Source of the DNA: Onchocerca lupi
Taxonomy: Eukaryota > Nematoda > Chromadorea > Rhabditida > Onchocercidae
NCBI GenBank assembly: GCA_028564675.1
Contig: JAOVVO010000092.1
Location: 62,001 to 126,000, forward strand
Length of the DNA stretch: 64,000 bases
Reading direction: 5' to 3'
Of the stretch, positions 28,824-40,934 are shown piece by piece (positions within the stretch are counted from its first letter, which is position 1; every line of letters begins with the position of its first letter). Under the pieces are notes generated by a model. It was not told where the DNA came from, ran no database searches, and saw only the letters and a list, made by a program, of their open reading frames with translations. The position numbers and the translations under genes are program-made.

Positions 28824-31800
28824 TCATGCTATATTCATTTATTACACATATCGTTGTAAATTAGATATAATTTGCTATTAACTATAGACCGATAAACGAT
28901 GTCTTTTTGCAGCATTTAAATAGCATTAATTATTGCTTTATTATTGTTATTGCTTTAAATGAACAAGCAAAAACTACACGGCATAGTTGTTAAGGATCAG
29001 AATATCTGATAGACAGCAAAAAACCATTTGTTTCTTAGTAGAAGCCTAGCTGCATATATCGGCCAGCTTTGAAGAAAGCTTACTGTGCCAGCGTTTAGTC
29101 ATTTTCTCTCATTTTACAACTTATGAATTTACTAATGGAATAAGAGATAAATGGATTTGGAAGATAACTGCAGGAATATGAAGAGATAAAGATTGTGAAA
29201 TGGTGCAAGAAACTGTTGACATAGTCTGTATCATACCGATTGGAGAGTAAACTGATGACAATGAGACTGATAGAAAGACTGTCAAATGAATGCAAACAAC
29301 GATGTGCCACTTTTTTTTTCTATGGCAAAATATTCTTGTACATTGAATTTTGAAGTTTTCCTCTTCATTTTAGACACATTTCAAGCATTGGTACAACTCA
29401 GTGAAGCAAACAGCGCCCAATTAGCGCGGCAATCACTGGATGGCCAAAATGTTTACAATGGATGTTGTTGTCTCCGTATCGATTATAGCAAACTTGCTAC
29501 ACTCAATGTTAAATATAATAATGATAAAAGTCGGGATTACACTAATCCGAATTTACCGTCGGGTGAATTAACTCTCGAACAGCAGCTCAGTCTCGGTTTG
29601 TTTTCGTTCTCGAAATTGCACTCATTTCAGTGCAAAGACGGAGGAAGCTTCGCAGAAACGAGTAATAATCCAATCCTCATAACTCTTCCTGATAGAGATC
29701 TCTCCTACAATTCAACTCAATCAGAAATCGCGAAATTCTGAATCAGCAATAGCAAATTATCACTTTTACCATTTCCATACTTCTCTATGTACAACTAGTC
29801 TGTTGGCACAATTGTAAAGTATCAATATGTCATGTTATTCGTGAAAGAGGAAATGATGAGGGAAATATAAAAATAAAACATTTAAAAAAATGTTTATAAT
29901 TTGCCGATTTATGGCAGAAAATTTATTTTTCCCTTTTGACAATAAAAAATTTCTCTTTTCCAATTTATCACTTTCAAATTTCTCTCTGGGCGATTTTGAA
30001 ATCATTTGGTTTAGACGACTTTACATGCGTCATTCGTGCTATTTGATTTCCAGTATCGGCGGCAACGGGTGGACAAATGGGTCCGGCAATCGCATCACTT
30101 GTACAGTCACCATTTGCTTTTCCGTTCGGTGCAGCAAATCCTCAGTATGCTTTTCAACAACAAGCTGCCGCATTTCCGCAAGCTGGTATGTTTAAATTAG
30201 GATGTTTTAAATTTTCCGGAACTGATTTTTTTCTTTTTGATTTTACAAATTGAGAAAAATTTTATAGATGCATTAGCATCACCGACCGGAATCTCACCGT
30301 TTCTTACCGGTTTAACAACAACTCTTGCATCCGGTGCAACAAGTCCAGTAACAGCGAATGCAGCGATGATTAATGCCACCGCAGCGGCACTTCGTTTCCC
30401 TCATGTCAATGTACTGAATATGTCATCCGTTGTGCTTGTCTCCAACCTGAACGAAAATGTTGGTACCATTTCTTTTCATCACTTTTCATATTTATCGATA
30501 TAACATTTGCTTGTGCTTCATGTATTTGCCTTAGGGCAATGAACTTTCTCGTAACTTTCATAATTTTTCCTTTTTTCCTGGAAATTTTACAAATATCGAA
30601 CATAACAAAGAAGGAAAATTGAAATTAGCGGTTGGCAATATTTTACGTTAATTCGCATAAATGACTAGCAGTGAAATGGTATGAAAGTTAACCTTTTCTG
30701 ATCGTCATCAGTTTAAATATTCTTTTCTCGACGAATGCGGGAAATCGTATTTATGCCAAAGACATTTACGTTCTTTGACGTATTGCGCAGTTTTTGTGTC
30801 ATCACGAACTCATTCAGACCGCGTTTACGGCTCGGCTGAAAAGAACAAATCCTTCGACATTCACGGATGCTTTATGTCGAATGTCAATTTTTCTTTTAAT
30901 TAAATGAATTAAATGATTAATTTTTTAAATTGTAATTTCGAACTTTTCCATTTTTCTACAAATAGCATTGACCGTTTTACACCTTTTTTTCTGTTACTTT
31001 TAGTTTTTTTGTTTTAGTCTTTTTTTTTTTTTTTGAAATTTCTATTCACACATAGAAAGAGACAGACTGACAGACACACACTATCTCTGTCCTATTTTCA
31101 GAAAGTCACGCCAGATGCTCTCTTCACTCTTTTCGGTACGTATGCTTGTTCTCTTTCCTATTTTTTTCATCAGTAAATTTGTTTAACTGATTTTTAATCA
31201 AATTTTAGAACTTAAACGGGATTACTTGAACGTCAGAGAATAATCACGTTTACAAGGGCAAGTAAACGTGACTCATTGACGTGACCATTCATCCAAACAA
31301 ATATCATATGTAGGCATATTTCAGGATCTGCTAGCCATCAATCCGATTGTAACACAATATGAGCCTCTAGTCAGAATTATTTCTAAATTTTATTCAAAGA
31401 AAGGTGGAAAGGAGGAAATGAGGAAAATAGGTCTCGAGAAATGCTTTCCGGAAAATAGCTTGTTCGGAGGAATCGAAGATTTCGCTTCCCGGCTAAGATT
31501 TTCTATGTAAGCTCCAAAGAGTGGCAGAATTTAGCTCAAGCCTTCACGTTTTCCATATTTCTTACCCTTCCACTTACTCGCTCTTTTTTTCTCACTGGAA
31601 TGACCAGTCAAAAGAATATTGACAGATCCTGAAATGCTTACTTCTAAAATACATTAGACTTAAAATTTGCGGGAAAACAAAAAATTAAAAAGATCTTTCC
31701 TTTATAAATATGCTTTTTCTCGCTCTCTATAATTCAGTTTTTTCCTTCCGACAAAAAAGGAAACGGTTTTCTGGAGCTTTTGAAATTTGCAGGAAAACTG

Positions 31801-34254
31801 TTTTTCCCTCCTGTTTTCTCATTATATTTCACTGGCAGAAAGCTATTACTTTTCATGTAGCGCAAAAGCTTTACAATTTTTAGTTTTAGTGCCGCTAGAT
31901 ATGCTATTGCTTTATTTTACCTTTTTGTTTAAATAAATTCCAATAAAGAAACAAAATAAAGGCCCAGAAATTCTAAAATTGCTCATATTCGATTACTAGC
32001 AAAACTTCGAAAAATCCCTTCTAATATGCCAGCAGAATTTTTCTAAATTTTCGTCAAAATCATTTTTTTTTAGTGCACAAGCGCTAAAGCAAGCGTGGAA
32101 ATTAATAGCTGAAATTTTTGAATGATAAAGTGTGGCTTAAAATATGAAATATGCAGTGCCAGTGAGTGATAAATGATATTCTTTTTCAGGTGTATACGGC
32201 GATGTACACCGCGTAAAAATCCTTTTCAATAAAAAAGATAACGCTCTGATACAGTATGCTGAACCGCAACAGGCACAGCTTGGTTCGTAAATCTGTCATT
32301 TTCAAGTTTTATTTCCTTTTTGATACCAACGACAGTACATCTGAATTCATCGTTCTTTATGAATAATTTGCATTCATCAACGGTTCTTTTTGATGGGAAG
32401 GAAATTTCAAAAACTTCTTTAGTGTTTATTGATAAAGATTCTGTTGCTAAACCGCAACAATCGAATCTAAATTCCTATTTCTTTTATGTAAAATTAGAAT
32501 GGTTTGATAGCATGCCTCTTATTCTGAGTCAGATCATCATTCTGGCAACAGTCAATTACATTTTCTGGTCCTGTTTTATATTCTCTGTTTTTATTATTAT
32601 TATTATTATTAAATTAATTAATTATTGTCGTTTTTTATTGTTGTAGAAGACATTGTTGCTACCACTATCATTGTCATTGTTATAAATACCAGCTTTATTG
32701 GCTTGCTTTTATTTATGTTATTATTGTCTCTATAATTGAGTGCATCATTTTAGATGATCTGCCAGATAATAGCAATAATAATAGTACTGCTAAATAGCTT
32801 TGGCTAAAAGTTATAAAGTCTATTGCTGTGATTTTGCTGCTTAACTCAAGAAATACTAAGATATTTATTTGTCTAATAGAGAATAAGAAACAGAGAGAAG
32901 GATGGGATTTCTTGCAATCCATGCAATGTCTCAGGCTGAGTTTTCAGAGTCTTTTTTTAAACAAAACTAGTTATTACTTGGAAATTAATAAGTATATGTT
33001 TCCTCCTTCTTTATTATTATTAGTCGAAACATTCATTCAATTTCTAATATTCAAATAAAACCTATGAAGCATTATCTGCAAAATAATACTACTCATCAGC
33101 ACACAGTACCAGGTGTTTCTTTCAGCTATTCAGCATCTTGATAAAATTCGCTGGTATGATAAGCAGATTCGTGTTGCGACATCAAAGCATAGCAATGTTC
33201 AGATGCCAAAAGAAGGTAATCACAGCTTTTTTTCCTCACTTCTAATTTGTTGCCATTTTTTGCGTCAATTATTCAGACATTGGCATGTTATCTACTTTCC
33301 AAGAATTGATCCACATATTTGATTTTTTCTTTATAGGAGAAAAGAAAGTAAGGAAAGTAATAAGCGTTCCTTTTCCCTTCTTTCTAGAATGCTTTCGAAG
33401 ACTATTGGAGTTAAATAAAAAATTTTTATTCTAGGACAACCCGATGCTGGATTAACGCGCGACTATTCACAGTCATCGTTGCATCGTTTCAAGAAACCTG
33501 GTAGCAAGAATTATTTGAATATTTATCCACCATGTTCAACACTTCATCTTTCTAATATTCCACCAAATATTACTGAAGAATTCCTTACCAGTGCTTTCGA
33601 ACAACGTGGCTTCGTTCCTAAAGGCTTTAAATTTTTCCCGTTTGTTTTGAATTTTTTCTCGAAAATTCCAAACAGTCCCTTTTTGCATTAACACTGATAT
33701 GTATATTAATATATATATATATATAGTAATTTCATATTGGTATAAGTATCTTAAAGAAGATGAGCTTAATTTTTAAGATTATTGAGAAACTGCTCCAGCG
33801 TCCATTTTGACTATTTGAAGGATTTAAATTAAGCAAGTTAGGATGATTTCGAAAAAGCAAATATACGAATGGATCAGAGTAATTTCTTAAATTTTATCTG
33901 TTGAGTGACGATTACTGTTCGCTTACGTTAAAGATAACATTATGTAAAATTAAGATAAAGATTACGTTATTAAATTCCTTTTCCTTCCGACAAAAAATTT
34001 CGACATCAGCTTCTGTGCGACGCGAAATTTGTTTGATTTCAAAGGACATCTTTTATTTTATTTTACTTAAGTTGAATATAGTAGGTACCATTAGAATCAA
34101 TCAATTCCTTGCAATTTTCAGAAAGGATCATAAAATGGCTCTGCTACAATTGAACGATGTGGAAACAGCAATTAACGCATTGATCGAAATGCATAATTTT
34201 AAACTGGCCGAAAATGCGCATCTTCGGGTATCATTCTCAAAAAGTGGTATATGA
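2620..34254 (+). CDS. ptb-1: Polypyrimidine tract-binding protein (PTB/hnRNP I), 5' end missing
   Basis: Nuclear RNA-binding splicing regulator that binds CU-rich pre-mRNA. Exons: 2620-2724, 2925-3078, 3247-3431, 3608-3690, 3968-4073, 28544-28763, 29374-29595, 30054-30185, 30268-30458, 31102-31135, 32190-32282, 33126-33215, 33435-33639, 34122-34254 (TGA). They join in frame to 650 residues. Four RRMs: RRM1 about 111-190 (SRVVHLRNIPSDM), RRM2 about 248-325 (VLRVIIENMLYPVTLDVLHQ, then SLDGQNVYNGCCCLRIDYSK), RRM3 about 455-535 (VVLVSNLNEN, RVKILFNKKDNALIQ) and RRM4 about 573-650 (TLHLSNIPPNIT to the C-terminal LRVSFSKSGI). The RRM3-RRM4 linker keeps LHRFKKPGSKN. The first visible residues, RGPNDLFTPLSG, resemble the vertebrate N-terminus RGSDELFS, so only a short start exon is missing. 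At 650+ aa it is longer than the 531-557 aa vertebrate proteins because its linkers, rich in Ala, Ser and Thr, are expanded. Identity is secure; the N-terminus is open. Confidence 0.95.
8778..8802. repeat. (ATT)n microsatellite
   Basis: Eight ATT units in the giant ptb-1 intron. Confidence 0.9.
13197..13690. repeat. Possible solo LTR (BEL/Pao-like ends)
   Basis: A 494-bp block begins TGTTGGGG and ends AATCAACA, matching the TGTTGG...CAACA style of BEL/Pao LTR ends. It contains TATAAAA-like sequence near 13571 and is less AT-rich than its surroundings. I see no clear target-site duplication (AGTTG before, TCCCC after) and no second copy in the window, so this is only a suggestion. Confidence 0.2.
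19566..19700 (+). other. Short protein-like ORF after a splice acceptor (44 aa), in ptb-1 intron
   Basis: The ORF starts MDSLRDKEGNCRNG and ends at TAA (19698-19700). It lies two bases after a good acceptor, TTTGTTTCTTCAG, which would also suit splice-leader addition. A nematode-like donor, GTATGA, at 19652 would end an exon in phase 2. The phase-2 ending fits both a G-ATG acceptor at 20135 and the acceptor at 26199. I recognise no family. It could be the first coding exon of a gene nested in the intron, or chance. Confidence 0.25.
20136..20300 (+). other. Short protein-like ORF after a TTTCAG acceptor (54 aa), in ptb-1 intron
   Basis: The ORF begins MIVSANESVLAGCAIDDC and ends at TGA (20298-20300). 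The acceptor TTACATTTCAG ends at 20134, one base before the ATG. Composition is less AT-rich than the surrounding intron and reads as ordinary protein. No family is recognised and no convincing phase-compatible donor was found, so it may be chance. Confidence 0.18.
20707..20726. repeat. Short ATCAT tandem repeat
   Basis: Tandem copies of TATCA/ATCAT, about four units, inside the giant ptb-1 intron. A longer imperfect relative is at 37320-37382. Confidence 0.7.
21391..21705. repeat. Imperfect tandem duplication, about 167-bp unit
   Basis: The motif AATGATTAAATTGATGGTAT occurs at 21395 and again at 21562. Each copy is followed by the same order of blocks: ATCATCTTG, TTAATC, ATAAAATAG, ATCTTTGTTCT or ATCTCTGTTCT, CATCAGTGATATCAACCATC or its equivalent, then AATGAAATTTATT. 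Copies differ by scattered substitutions and small indels, so the duplication is old. It contains no coding potential. Confidence 0.85.
22206..22607. other. Less AT-rich block, open on both strands; function unknown
   Basis: Long overlapping open frames occur on both strands (133 codons +, 148 codons -, the latter 22076-22522). The core at about 22230-22520 is clearly richer in G and C than the intron around it. Neither translation resembles a family I know. The minus frame opens MSIARSVKSKMRREFGV; the plus frame opens MRKKSIAKWPLKMNDRSSSS. It could be a coding exon, a noncoding RNA exon or a regulatory block. I favour no choice. Confidence 0.25.
25752..25790. repeat. (GT)n microsatellite
   Basis: GT repeat of about 18 units with one interruption, in the giant ptb-1 intron. 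Confidence 0.95.
26020..26055. repeat. (AGAAG)n purine microsatellite
   Basis: About seven units of AGAAG on the plus strand, in the giant ptb-1 intron. Confidence 0.95.
26199..26330 (+). other. Possible coding exon of unknown nested gene
   Basis: After the acceptor TATTTTCATAG (ends 26198) a frame opens as one base plus FRRLVFDKKQTGNS, then SRSRFSPYSTKADTLRRR. Codon use here is ordinary for coding sequence and GC is locally high. After about 26330 the same frame runs on to 26601 as hydrophobic, then Thr-repeat sequence that looks like intron. The acceptor needs two bases from the previous exon. Weak phase-1 donors inside could join it to the exon at 27047. No family recognised; the 3' border is a guess. 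Confidence 0.3.
26511..26557. repeat. (ACT)n microsatellite
   Basis: Imperfect ACT/ACC triplet repeat, giving a spurious poly-Thr translation. Confidence 0.9.
27047..27918 (+). CDS. Terminal coding exon of an unidentified Ala/Gln/Ser-rich protein, inside ptb-1 intron
   Basis: An open frame of 290 codons runs from an acceptor near 27046 (TTGCATTGTATCAG; a second AG lies 9 nt downstream, same phase) to TAA at 27916-27918. An in-frame stop at 27007 excludes a longer exon. The first in-frame ATG is only at 27469, so an upstream exon ending in phase 1 is expected. Order of the protein: Ala/Thr-rich start (PAASTATLFPHTATF), an Ala/His/Tyr/Pro-rich stretch (LHHPNAHISTTTYFHQQYP, then ATAAVAAANFLSG), a more ordinary middle (KTCLKLGDNPFPGIISEINP), and a Gln/Ser-rich tail (SQQSQQSQSQQDSQEQMVSS). 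Such tails are common in RNA-binding proteins and transcription factors, but no domain identifies this one. It cannot be a ptb-1 exon in this frame, because the preceding ptb-1 exon ends in phase 0. Most likely it is the last exon of a nested gene. Confidence 0.6.
28796..28823. repeat. (AC)n microsatellite in ptb-1 intron
   Basis: Fourteen AC units on the sense strand, 32 nt after the end of the exon that starts RRM2. CA-repeat RNA is known to bind hnRNP L-type proteins, so a splicing effect is possible but not shown. Confidence 0.95.
31102..31135 (+). other. ptb-1: 34-nt ptb-1 exon (exon 10 here), frame-shifting if skipped
   Basis: This exon encodes KVTPDALFTLF plus one base of the following Gly codon, in the first helix of RRM3. 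Its length, 34 nt, and its position match the short exon of vertebrate PTBP1 (exon 11) and PTBP2 (exon 10), whose skipping shifts the frame and sends the mRNA to decay. The upstream intron has a dense pyrimidine region at about 30975-31035 and TCTCTGTCCTATTTTCAG at the acceptor, which are candidate PTB sites. The donor is GTACGT. Sequence and size are seen directly; regulation is inferred. Confidence 0.9.
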
Positions 34255-37200
34255 AAGTAATCAATTTATCTCTTCTTTTTATAATTGGCTGAAATTTATT
34301 TATTTTTCATCATTGAAATAATGTAATTTCTTATCATTGTTTATGTTTGTTATATATTCGTTGTCATTTTTTATTCATTTTTTATTTTTTTCTTTTTTGT
34401 TCTCTTCTCAAAATAACCAAGAAATATTTTTGTAATAGCAGTTAACGAGTTAGAAAATAGGTCATATTCAACAAAACATTTGACCACTCTTATTAAAAAA
34501 TTGTCAAATGGATTTTTATGAATAGGGTGTATCAAAATATCTTTTTATGACGTTCACTTTTGTTTTTCCGGTGCTTTTCACTATTGATTTGAAAAATGCA
34601 CTTTGAACTAATAATAATCCGGTTTTTGTATTCCGGTTGCACTTCTTTTAATATTTATTTCCCTATAATATTAGCTGGATAGCTTGTTTAGAAACCTTAT
34701 CTAGTGTCTTTTTTCTAATTGACTGTGTGCAGGTCCAATATCAGCCTGAAAAAAATAATCTTTATGGTAAAAATTGCTATAAAATTTCAAGACATATTTA
34801 GCATGAATTAAACAAATACAAATGTTCTAGCGCAAGTGCATCTCGCTGGTTGATTCATACGGCTTTACGCGAGCAACAGATGAATCAATCTTTGTTTTAA
34901 TTCCAATTTTCGCATAATTTAAGAAGCAAGATAAGTTATATTGATTACTGGACGAATTTTTTCGTTCGAGAAAGGAATTGTGAATAATTGTTGTGCGAAG
35001 ATAAATTGTCAAGACTAGCTTTTTTTTGGCATTGTATCGATATTATTTTAAAGATTTTGAAGGAATTATTAATTTTAACCCAAAAATTCTTTTACATATA
35101 CATTAACGGATTTTCATTAATTTATCTGATTTTGAACAATATTTTAAAAGCATTCGCCATTTTCTAAAATAATTTATTACTTTCTTGCAAAGGCAAATGA
35201 ATTTCAAATTTTAAGCAGTATTGGAGAAGCTTGAACAAGTGTCTCATTTCTTTTCAGTAATAATTGTATTCATCTGTAATTGCAGTTGGAAGAAAATTCT
35301 GGCAAATTAAAATTTGCTGCTATATATTTGTCATTGACAGATTTGGAATGTGATGCTGCTTCATTTCTTTTTTTTTGCAGACTTTTCATGAAATTATTAT
35401 GCACTCGAGATTTCTGAAAACTTTGTTAAAGTTGCTAGTTTTTTACTCTGTTTTGTCAGTTAATTGCAGTGGAAGACAAAATTTTTTTTTATAATTATGG
35501 AATTATTTGAGATTTAATTTCATAAATTAAAACGGAAAAAATAATTTTTCAAAATTCGAATTATTTCATTTTGATATTTCCGGAACTTTTCGATTTAGTT
35601 TTAAAGTCCCCAGGCCTTATTTCACATTTCAGTACTGTGATATCAAGATACTTGCAAGTTGCCGGATACCTATGACTTCTTGGAAATGGAAGTTTTTCTT
35701 TTTTCAAAGTGACTGAAATGTTTACTTGTTCTCATGAAAAAAGGTGAATTTCTATATGCTGTGTTATTTATCTATTGTATTATTCAAGCTGTTCATTCAA
35801 GCAATTAGAAAAATTGGAATCATTTTTCTGCAATTAGCGATATAAGTTTCAAGATACTGATTTCAGCAAAAAAAAATTTGAAACGAATTTAAATGCTAGA
35901 ATATATTCAATCGGATCTCTATTTGTGAGTAAAGTACTACGTGTGTATAACAAATTTTTAATAATCCCCTTAATTTTTTGAAAAAAAGTTGAAAAGAAAA
36001 ACAATCAACAGTACTGCTTGAATAGCTCGGATAAAGTAAATTTATGGTACTTAATCATATTTATAAGTCAGTCTGTTATATGTAAATTGATTATTTCAAT
36101 GCGGGTCGTCTATCATTCAGCATTACCATCATCATCAGATTGATTGCATTAACATTTGTATTTTTCATCTCATTTATATAATTCATGTAGAAAAATCCGG
36201 CTTCAACATTTTAATTTTTAAATTCAGCAATTTATCAGTTAAGCGAACAAATGTGAAGTCGTTTTCTTGTTATTATATTTTGATCTGCATTAACTTTATG
36301 CATATGTTTGACATAGCATAATGTATAATCTTTTCTCTCTGAAATTCCAAAAAATCAGTCTGAAATAAATCCTGCCTTACTTGCAGGGCATTCAATCTGC
36401 ACATTTTCTATTTTTTTATCATATTGATAGATTGTGATGCTTAATCCTTTCGTCTTTCCTATTTTTTCTTTTTTTTTTTTTTTTAACATGAACAATTTCG
36501 GCAATTTGGTTTAAATTCTAATAATTTTCTGATGAAATTCTATCTTTTCTAAACGATCAATTTTTGCATTTTCGGAAATTTCGAGGACGAATTTTTCATT
36601 TGAATTACTCATTTATTCTTTATTTATTATTTAAGGAGAAATCTGGCACAAATAATGAAAATAAGATTAAATTACAATAGTTATTGTTATCTTAAATTTC
36701 TTTTGAGATAGTCAGGAAAAGATATACCGCTCTAAATTATCCCGTACAGCCCAATTTCATTAGCTTCAGTTATAATTAGAAAAACATTCATAATATTTGA
36801 TGCGTTATAAGGATTTTTTTAAATGGATTTCCCGCTCTTTCTGGACATCACCATACCTGTTAAATATCAAAAAATGAAAGATTTGAAGCAGGAAACGAAT
36901 AGAAGTTATAGGCATTAATTTGTCCTGTTATCGGAAAATTGTCACATCTTATCCTAAGTTTGATTTCGAGAAGTATTATATTCGGTTTCTTATGGATTCT
37001 CAAACTGAATAAACATGATAAATATACGTAATCCTTTATATCGGATAAGTGATTAGTTAAAACTGCATTCATGTCAATTCAACATTTAATTTGCTTTTTG
37101 TAAAGTTAAAGTAATATTGCATTTGTTAAGCGTTACTAAGTTGTATTTTTTCCTGTATTGTACTGGAATGGTGTGATTCGTCCCGAGAATTCTACATATC

Positions 37201-40200
37201 AATGTCTCGTACGTGATACATCACGTGCGAAAACTATAACATTGTCGCGCTGTTCCTCTTTCACTTTCTGTCGCTCCGTCCCACTCTATCGCTTTCTCGG
37301 AACGCCGTTATTTCCTTCTATCATATCATTTCATATCATATTACATCACATATCACTTTATCATATTACATCATATCACCACATCCTTCCCCTTCTCTTT
37401 GTCATATCAATCTCTTATTGCTTCTCTCTTAATGTTTGATTTGTTGCGCATACATTTTTGATTTGTTTCCTTTTCCATCTTTTGTTGTATTTCTTACTAA
37501 TCATTGATCCTTCTTTTTTTATGTCAATAAATACAACAGTCGAGTAAAGTTTAAATTTAAATGCGTTTCATTTGCTTCATACATACCTGATGATTTCGGT
37601 GAAAGTGATTAAAGCGCTTATTTGAAATTCTTATACCAAACAATTAACTATGCTTTCATTCATTTAGTGTCAAGATGCAAGCAAGCTTTGATCAAGTGTC
37701 CGAGACATAAACGTTAATTATCCATGTTCATTAATTGATGAGCATTGCAAAGAAGCAACTGAATCGAAGTTAACCTTCATTTCCCTTTGATATTCCTCCA
37801 TTATGACGGAATGATGGATACAGTTATCAGTGGTTCTGCTTGAGCTTCGTTTGCATGCATCTGTTTGAGCATCAAAGTTATCTTATTGATCTGTACACCA
37901 TTGATACAATTCTATGCGAATGTACAGGTGAATTATCCTTCAATTTTTTGGAAGAACTATCAATCTCGTCGCCACAATCAATTATGAGAGTAGAGGATTC
38001 GGTGTGGACATGCAGTATTGTCATCCTCATTCCGCCATTCTCAACATATTCCTGTATTTTCCAGTATTTCCCGCTTTTTTCCGATTAATCTGTGCAGAAG
38101 ATGCAATGCATAGATAAAATCACATTATTATATCTATTGCGCAATAATCTCACAAGTTTCCTTTAATGAAACTTTGCTTAAATGTGTATAAATGAACGAT
38201 ACCGTATCTTTTGAACTGATATCTCAATAAATGATCAATAAATGTGTTGTCAGGTAATTTGAGTTTTAAATGATAAATTAAGGAATAGGCCGTCGAAAAC
38301 TTTCCTTTCACTACCTTAATGGCAGTGCTTATTTGTCTAACTAAATTGGAGGAAACAACTAACTCTTTGATACATAAAGAAAGTTAATTAAACAATTGTT
38401 CATTCTATTATTTTCTCTGAAAAGTAGTACGATTAGTCAGTCATTTCTTGATGTATTTAACTGACTGTTTATACAAAAATGTTTTCCACAAATCCAATAA
38501 AAGTTTTCGAATTAAAGATGGACAAATATTCGCATCAAAACCAATAGTATATTCTAGCGCTGTGCTTCATTATAATCTGTGTTTTTTTCTTTTTTTGCTT
38601 TTGCTTCTTTCATCGACAGAGAACTTGATGGTAGATTAAAATCTTCAATTTCAAAATTGATTTCAGTCGAAATCCAAATTAGACTTTATCTTCAACAAAA
38701 CTAGTTAGCTCACAAAATCTTCGTTTTAGTGATAAGGAATTTGAGTATCATCAGAACTTCTCATTCTTGATGAAAAGACGAAAGTGAAATAAACTAAACG
38801 AGACATAAATATTTTCTGTTTTAGGAATTCTTCGTTATCATTGAGTAAAAATTATTTTTCTTGTTCGTTCTCGCTTGTTTCAATACTTCCTTTTGTTCCT
38901 TGTTTACCAGCTCGAAAAGTCTTTTTTTTATCAGCGTCCAGTTTTTACATAGTCTTTATGTAAATTCCTTTGAATTTTGTTTTCATCAAATGAAATATCG
39001 CGAAGGATATGAATGGATCAGGCTTCTGAACTATTGGATTAGATTACGCCAGTATGATACTAAGCGTCTAAAACGTCTCATAGTAATGATAATAATAATA
39101 AAATTTGCTGTGTATGAACAAGAAAGCATCGCTAGAGAATTATTGTTACATAGTCTCAGCGATGAATAAAGAGACGTCGGATTGCATGTACAAAGTATCA
39201 TTTTGATCTTAGTAAAGTTGTTAATGATAATTTGCAAAATGAATAATCGGATAGACAAGCTACAATTTGATAAAGTGATCATTATAATAGATATAAATGA
39301 TGAAGATATTCCGTAATGAAATCATTTTCAAATTTGATGGTTTTATCAAGCCTTATCATGATAAGCCGATGGGGAGAGTATCAATACAGCCTTTTTCTTG
39401 TTATACGTTATTATCGTTTATGAATATTGCACATCATTTATTTTGAACATTTTTAATGTTCAAATACCTGATAGAATTATCTTTCTTTCTTTTGCTTAAT
39501 TAGAAATTTGAAATGATTAAATTATTTTAAGTAGCTTAGGAAGTTTGCTGGCCATTTATCGATTGGAAGTGATGAATTTGGTCGTTTTTAAATTTATTCA
39601 GATTTAGTTACGAATTCGAATCATATAGACATTGCAATCAGATTTCTAAACATGCAAATACTAGATGCCTTTTTATCGTATTTGAAGAGGAAATAGTTGG
39701 CGCTAATTGTAGAATGTTTTCCTATTATTTTCGATCATTTCAATTGGTATTTTTCGGATATGAAACCAAGCTGTTCAAAAGCAACAAAAATTTAGCAAAC
39801 GGAGAAATTTAAGAGACTGAATTGACATTTGGCTTTAGAAATTAGAAGTCTAAAGATGAGTCTTCGAAGAATTGATATCCGATTTGTTTGCGTGATAGAA
39901 AAAAGCATTGGAATATTGCTGCGTCTGATATAAAATAATCTTTTCATTGATATTTTGATTGTTGACAAAAATATGATTTGTTTTATTACAAATGGCAATT
40001 TTCAATTGAGCAGCAAAAATAAATCATGGAAATCAATCATAATTCTCTCTTCCTATATTGCTCATTCTGTTGACAATCAAATCCTATCGATATAAAATTA
40101 AAACCAAATAGAGTCAAATTATGATAATAAATTGTACATGACATTCTTCTCTTCACTGATGAAGCTAATTGATATTAATAAAAATAAAGTTACCATTGAT

Positions 40201-40934
40201 TTGTTAATTTGCCATCAATTCATGTGCTGAAAATTATTCAGGCAGATTGATAGCAGTGGCAATAGAAGCAAAATTAGTGAAACATCTGACGGAATCTTAC
40301 ATAAATGCATGTATTTTAAAAATTTTTTTGAATGAATTCCAAGAGAAAAAAGAATTCTTGATATTATCCGAATTTCATTACTGCAAAATAAAAAAAAAAA
40401 GAGCTCATTATGTGGACAAAAATTAGCAAAATTCAGTAATAATCAATCATCATATGTACGAGATAACAACTAATTAGTATTTAATGTAAGTAGAGAACAG
40501 GTAGGAAACGGAAAATATCAAAGATAAAGTAAGTAGAAGTGTTTCCTGTTGCAAGTAGAAGCGAGACTAAAGAACAGAAGTTATCAGTTGGTTCAGTGAA
40601 AGATATGAAAGAAAAACATGGAGGAAATTGAATTAATTACAATGGTCGTCAACAATACATGAAATTGTCCCAACTGTCCACTTGCCATTTTAACTGTCCA
40701 CTCCTTTTGTTTTAAAGATGAGAAATGAGATCTGATCGATCGATCAGCTCATTGTAATTATTTGACATATACATTGGCTACTCTCGCATTTATGGACAGC
40801 CATTGGAACACACAATTCACTTATCTTTCCCTCTCTCAGTTACAACTTGGCAGCATAATTTACATCCGACTAAACTGATGAATGTATTATGATGACTGTT
40901 AGGAGACATGATGAAATCCAATACTGATAGCTAA
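34255..40934. other. Intergenic region between convergent ptb-1 and gsy-1
   Basis: 6.7 kb of AT-rich sequence that must hold both 3' UTRs and polyadenylation sites. I see no supported gene. It contains an imperfect TCATA/TTACATCA repeat at 37320-37382 and a short palindrome, TGATCGATCGATCA, near 40733-40746. The open frames present, such as 38861-39169 on the plus strand, have no recognisable content. Confidence 0.6.
37320..37382. repeat. Imperfect TCATA-type repeat
   Basis: Degenerate tandem series of TCATATCAT, TTACATCA and close variants on the plus strand, about 60 bp. Confidence 0.75.

Noticed and set aside
40733..40746. Palindrome TGATCGATCGATCA as a possible operator or terminator
   Set aside because: Short, isolated and in a nuclear intergenic region where bacterial-style sites do not apply.
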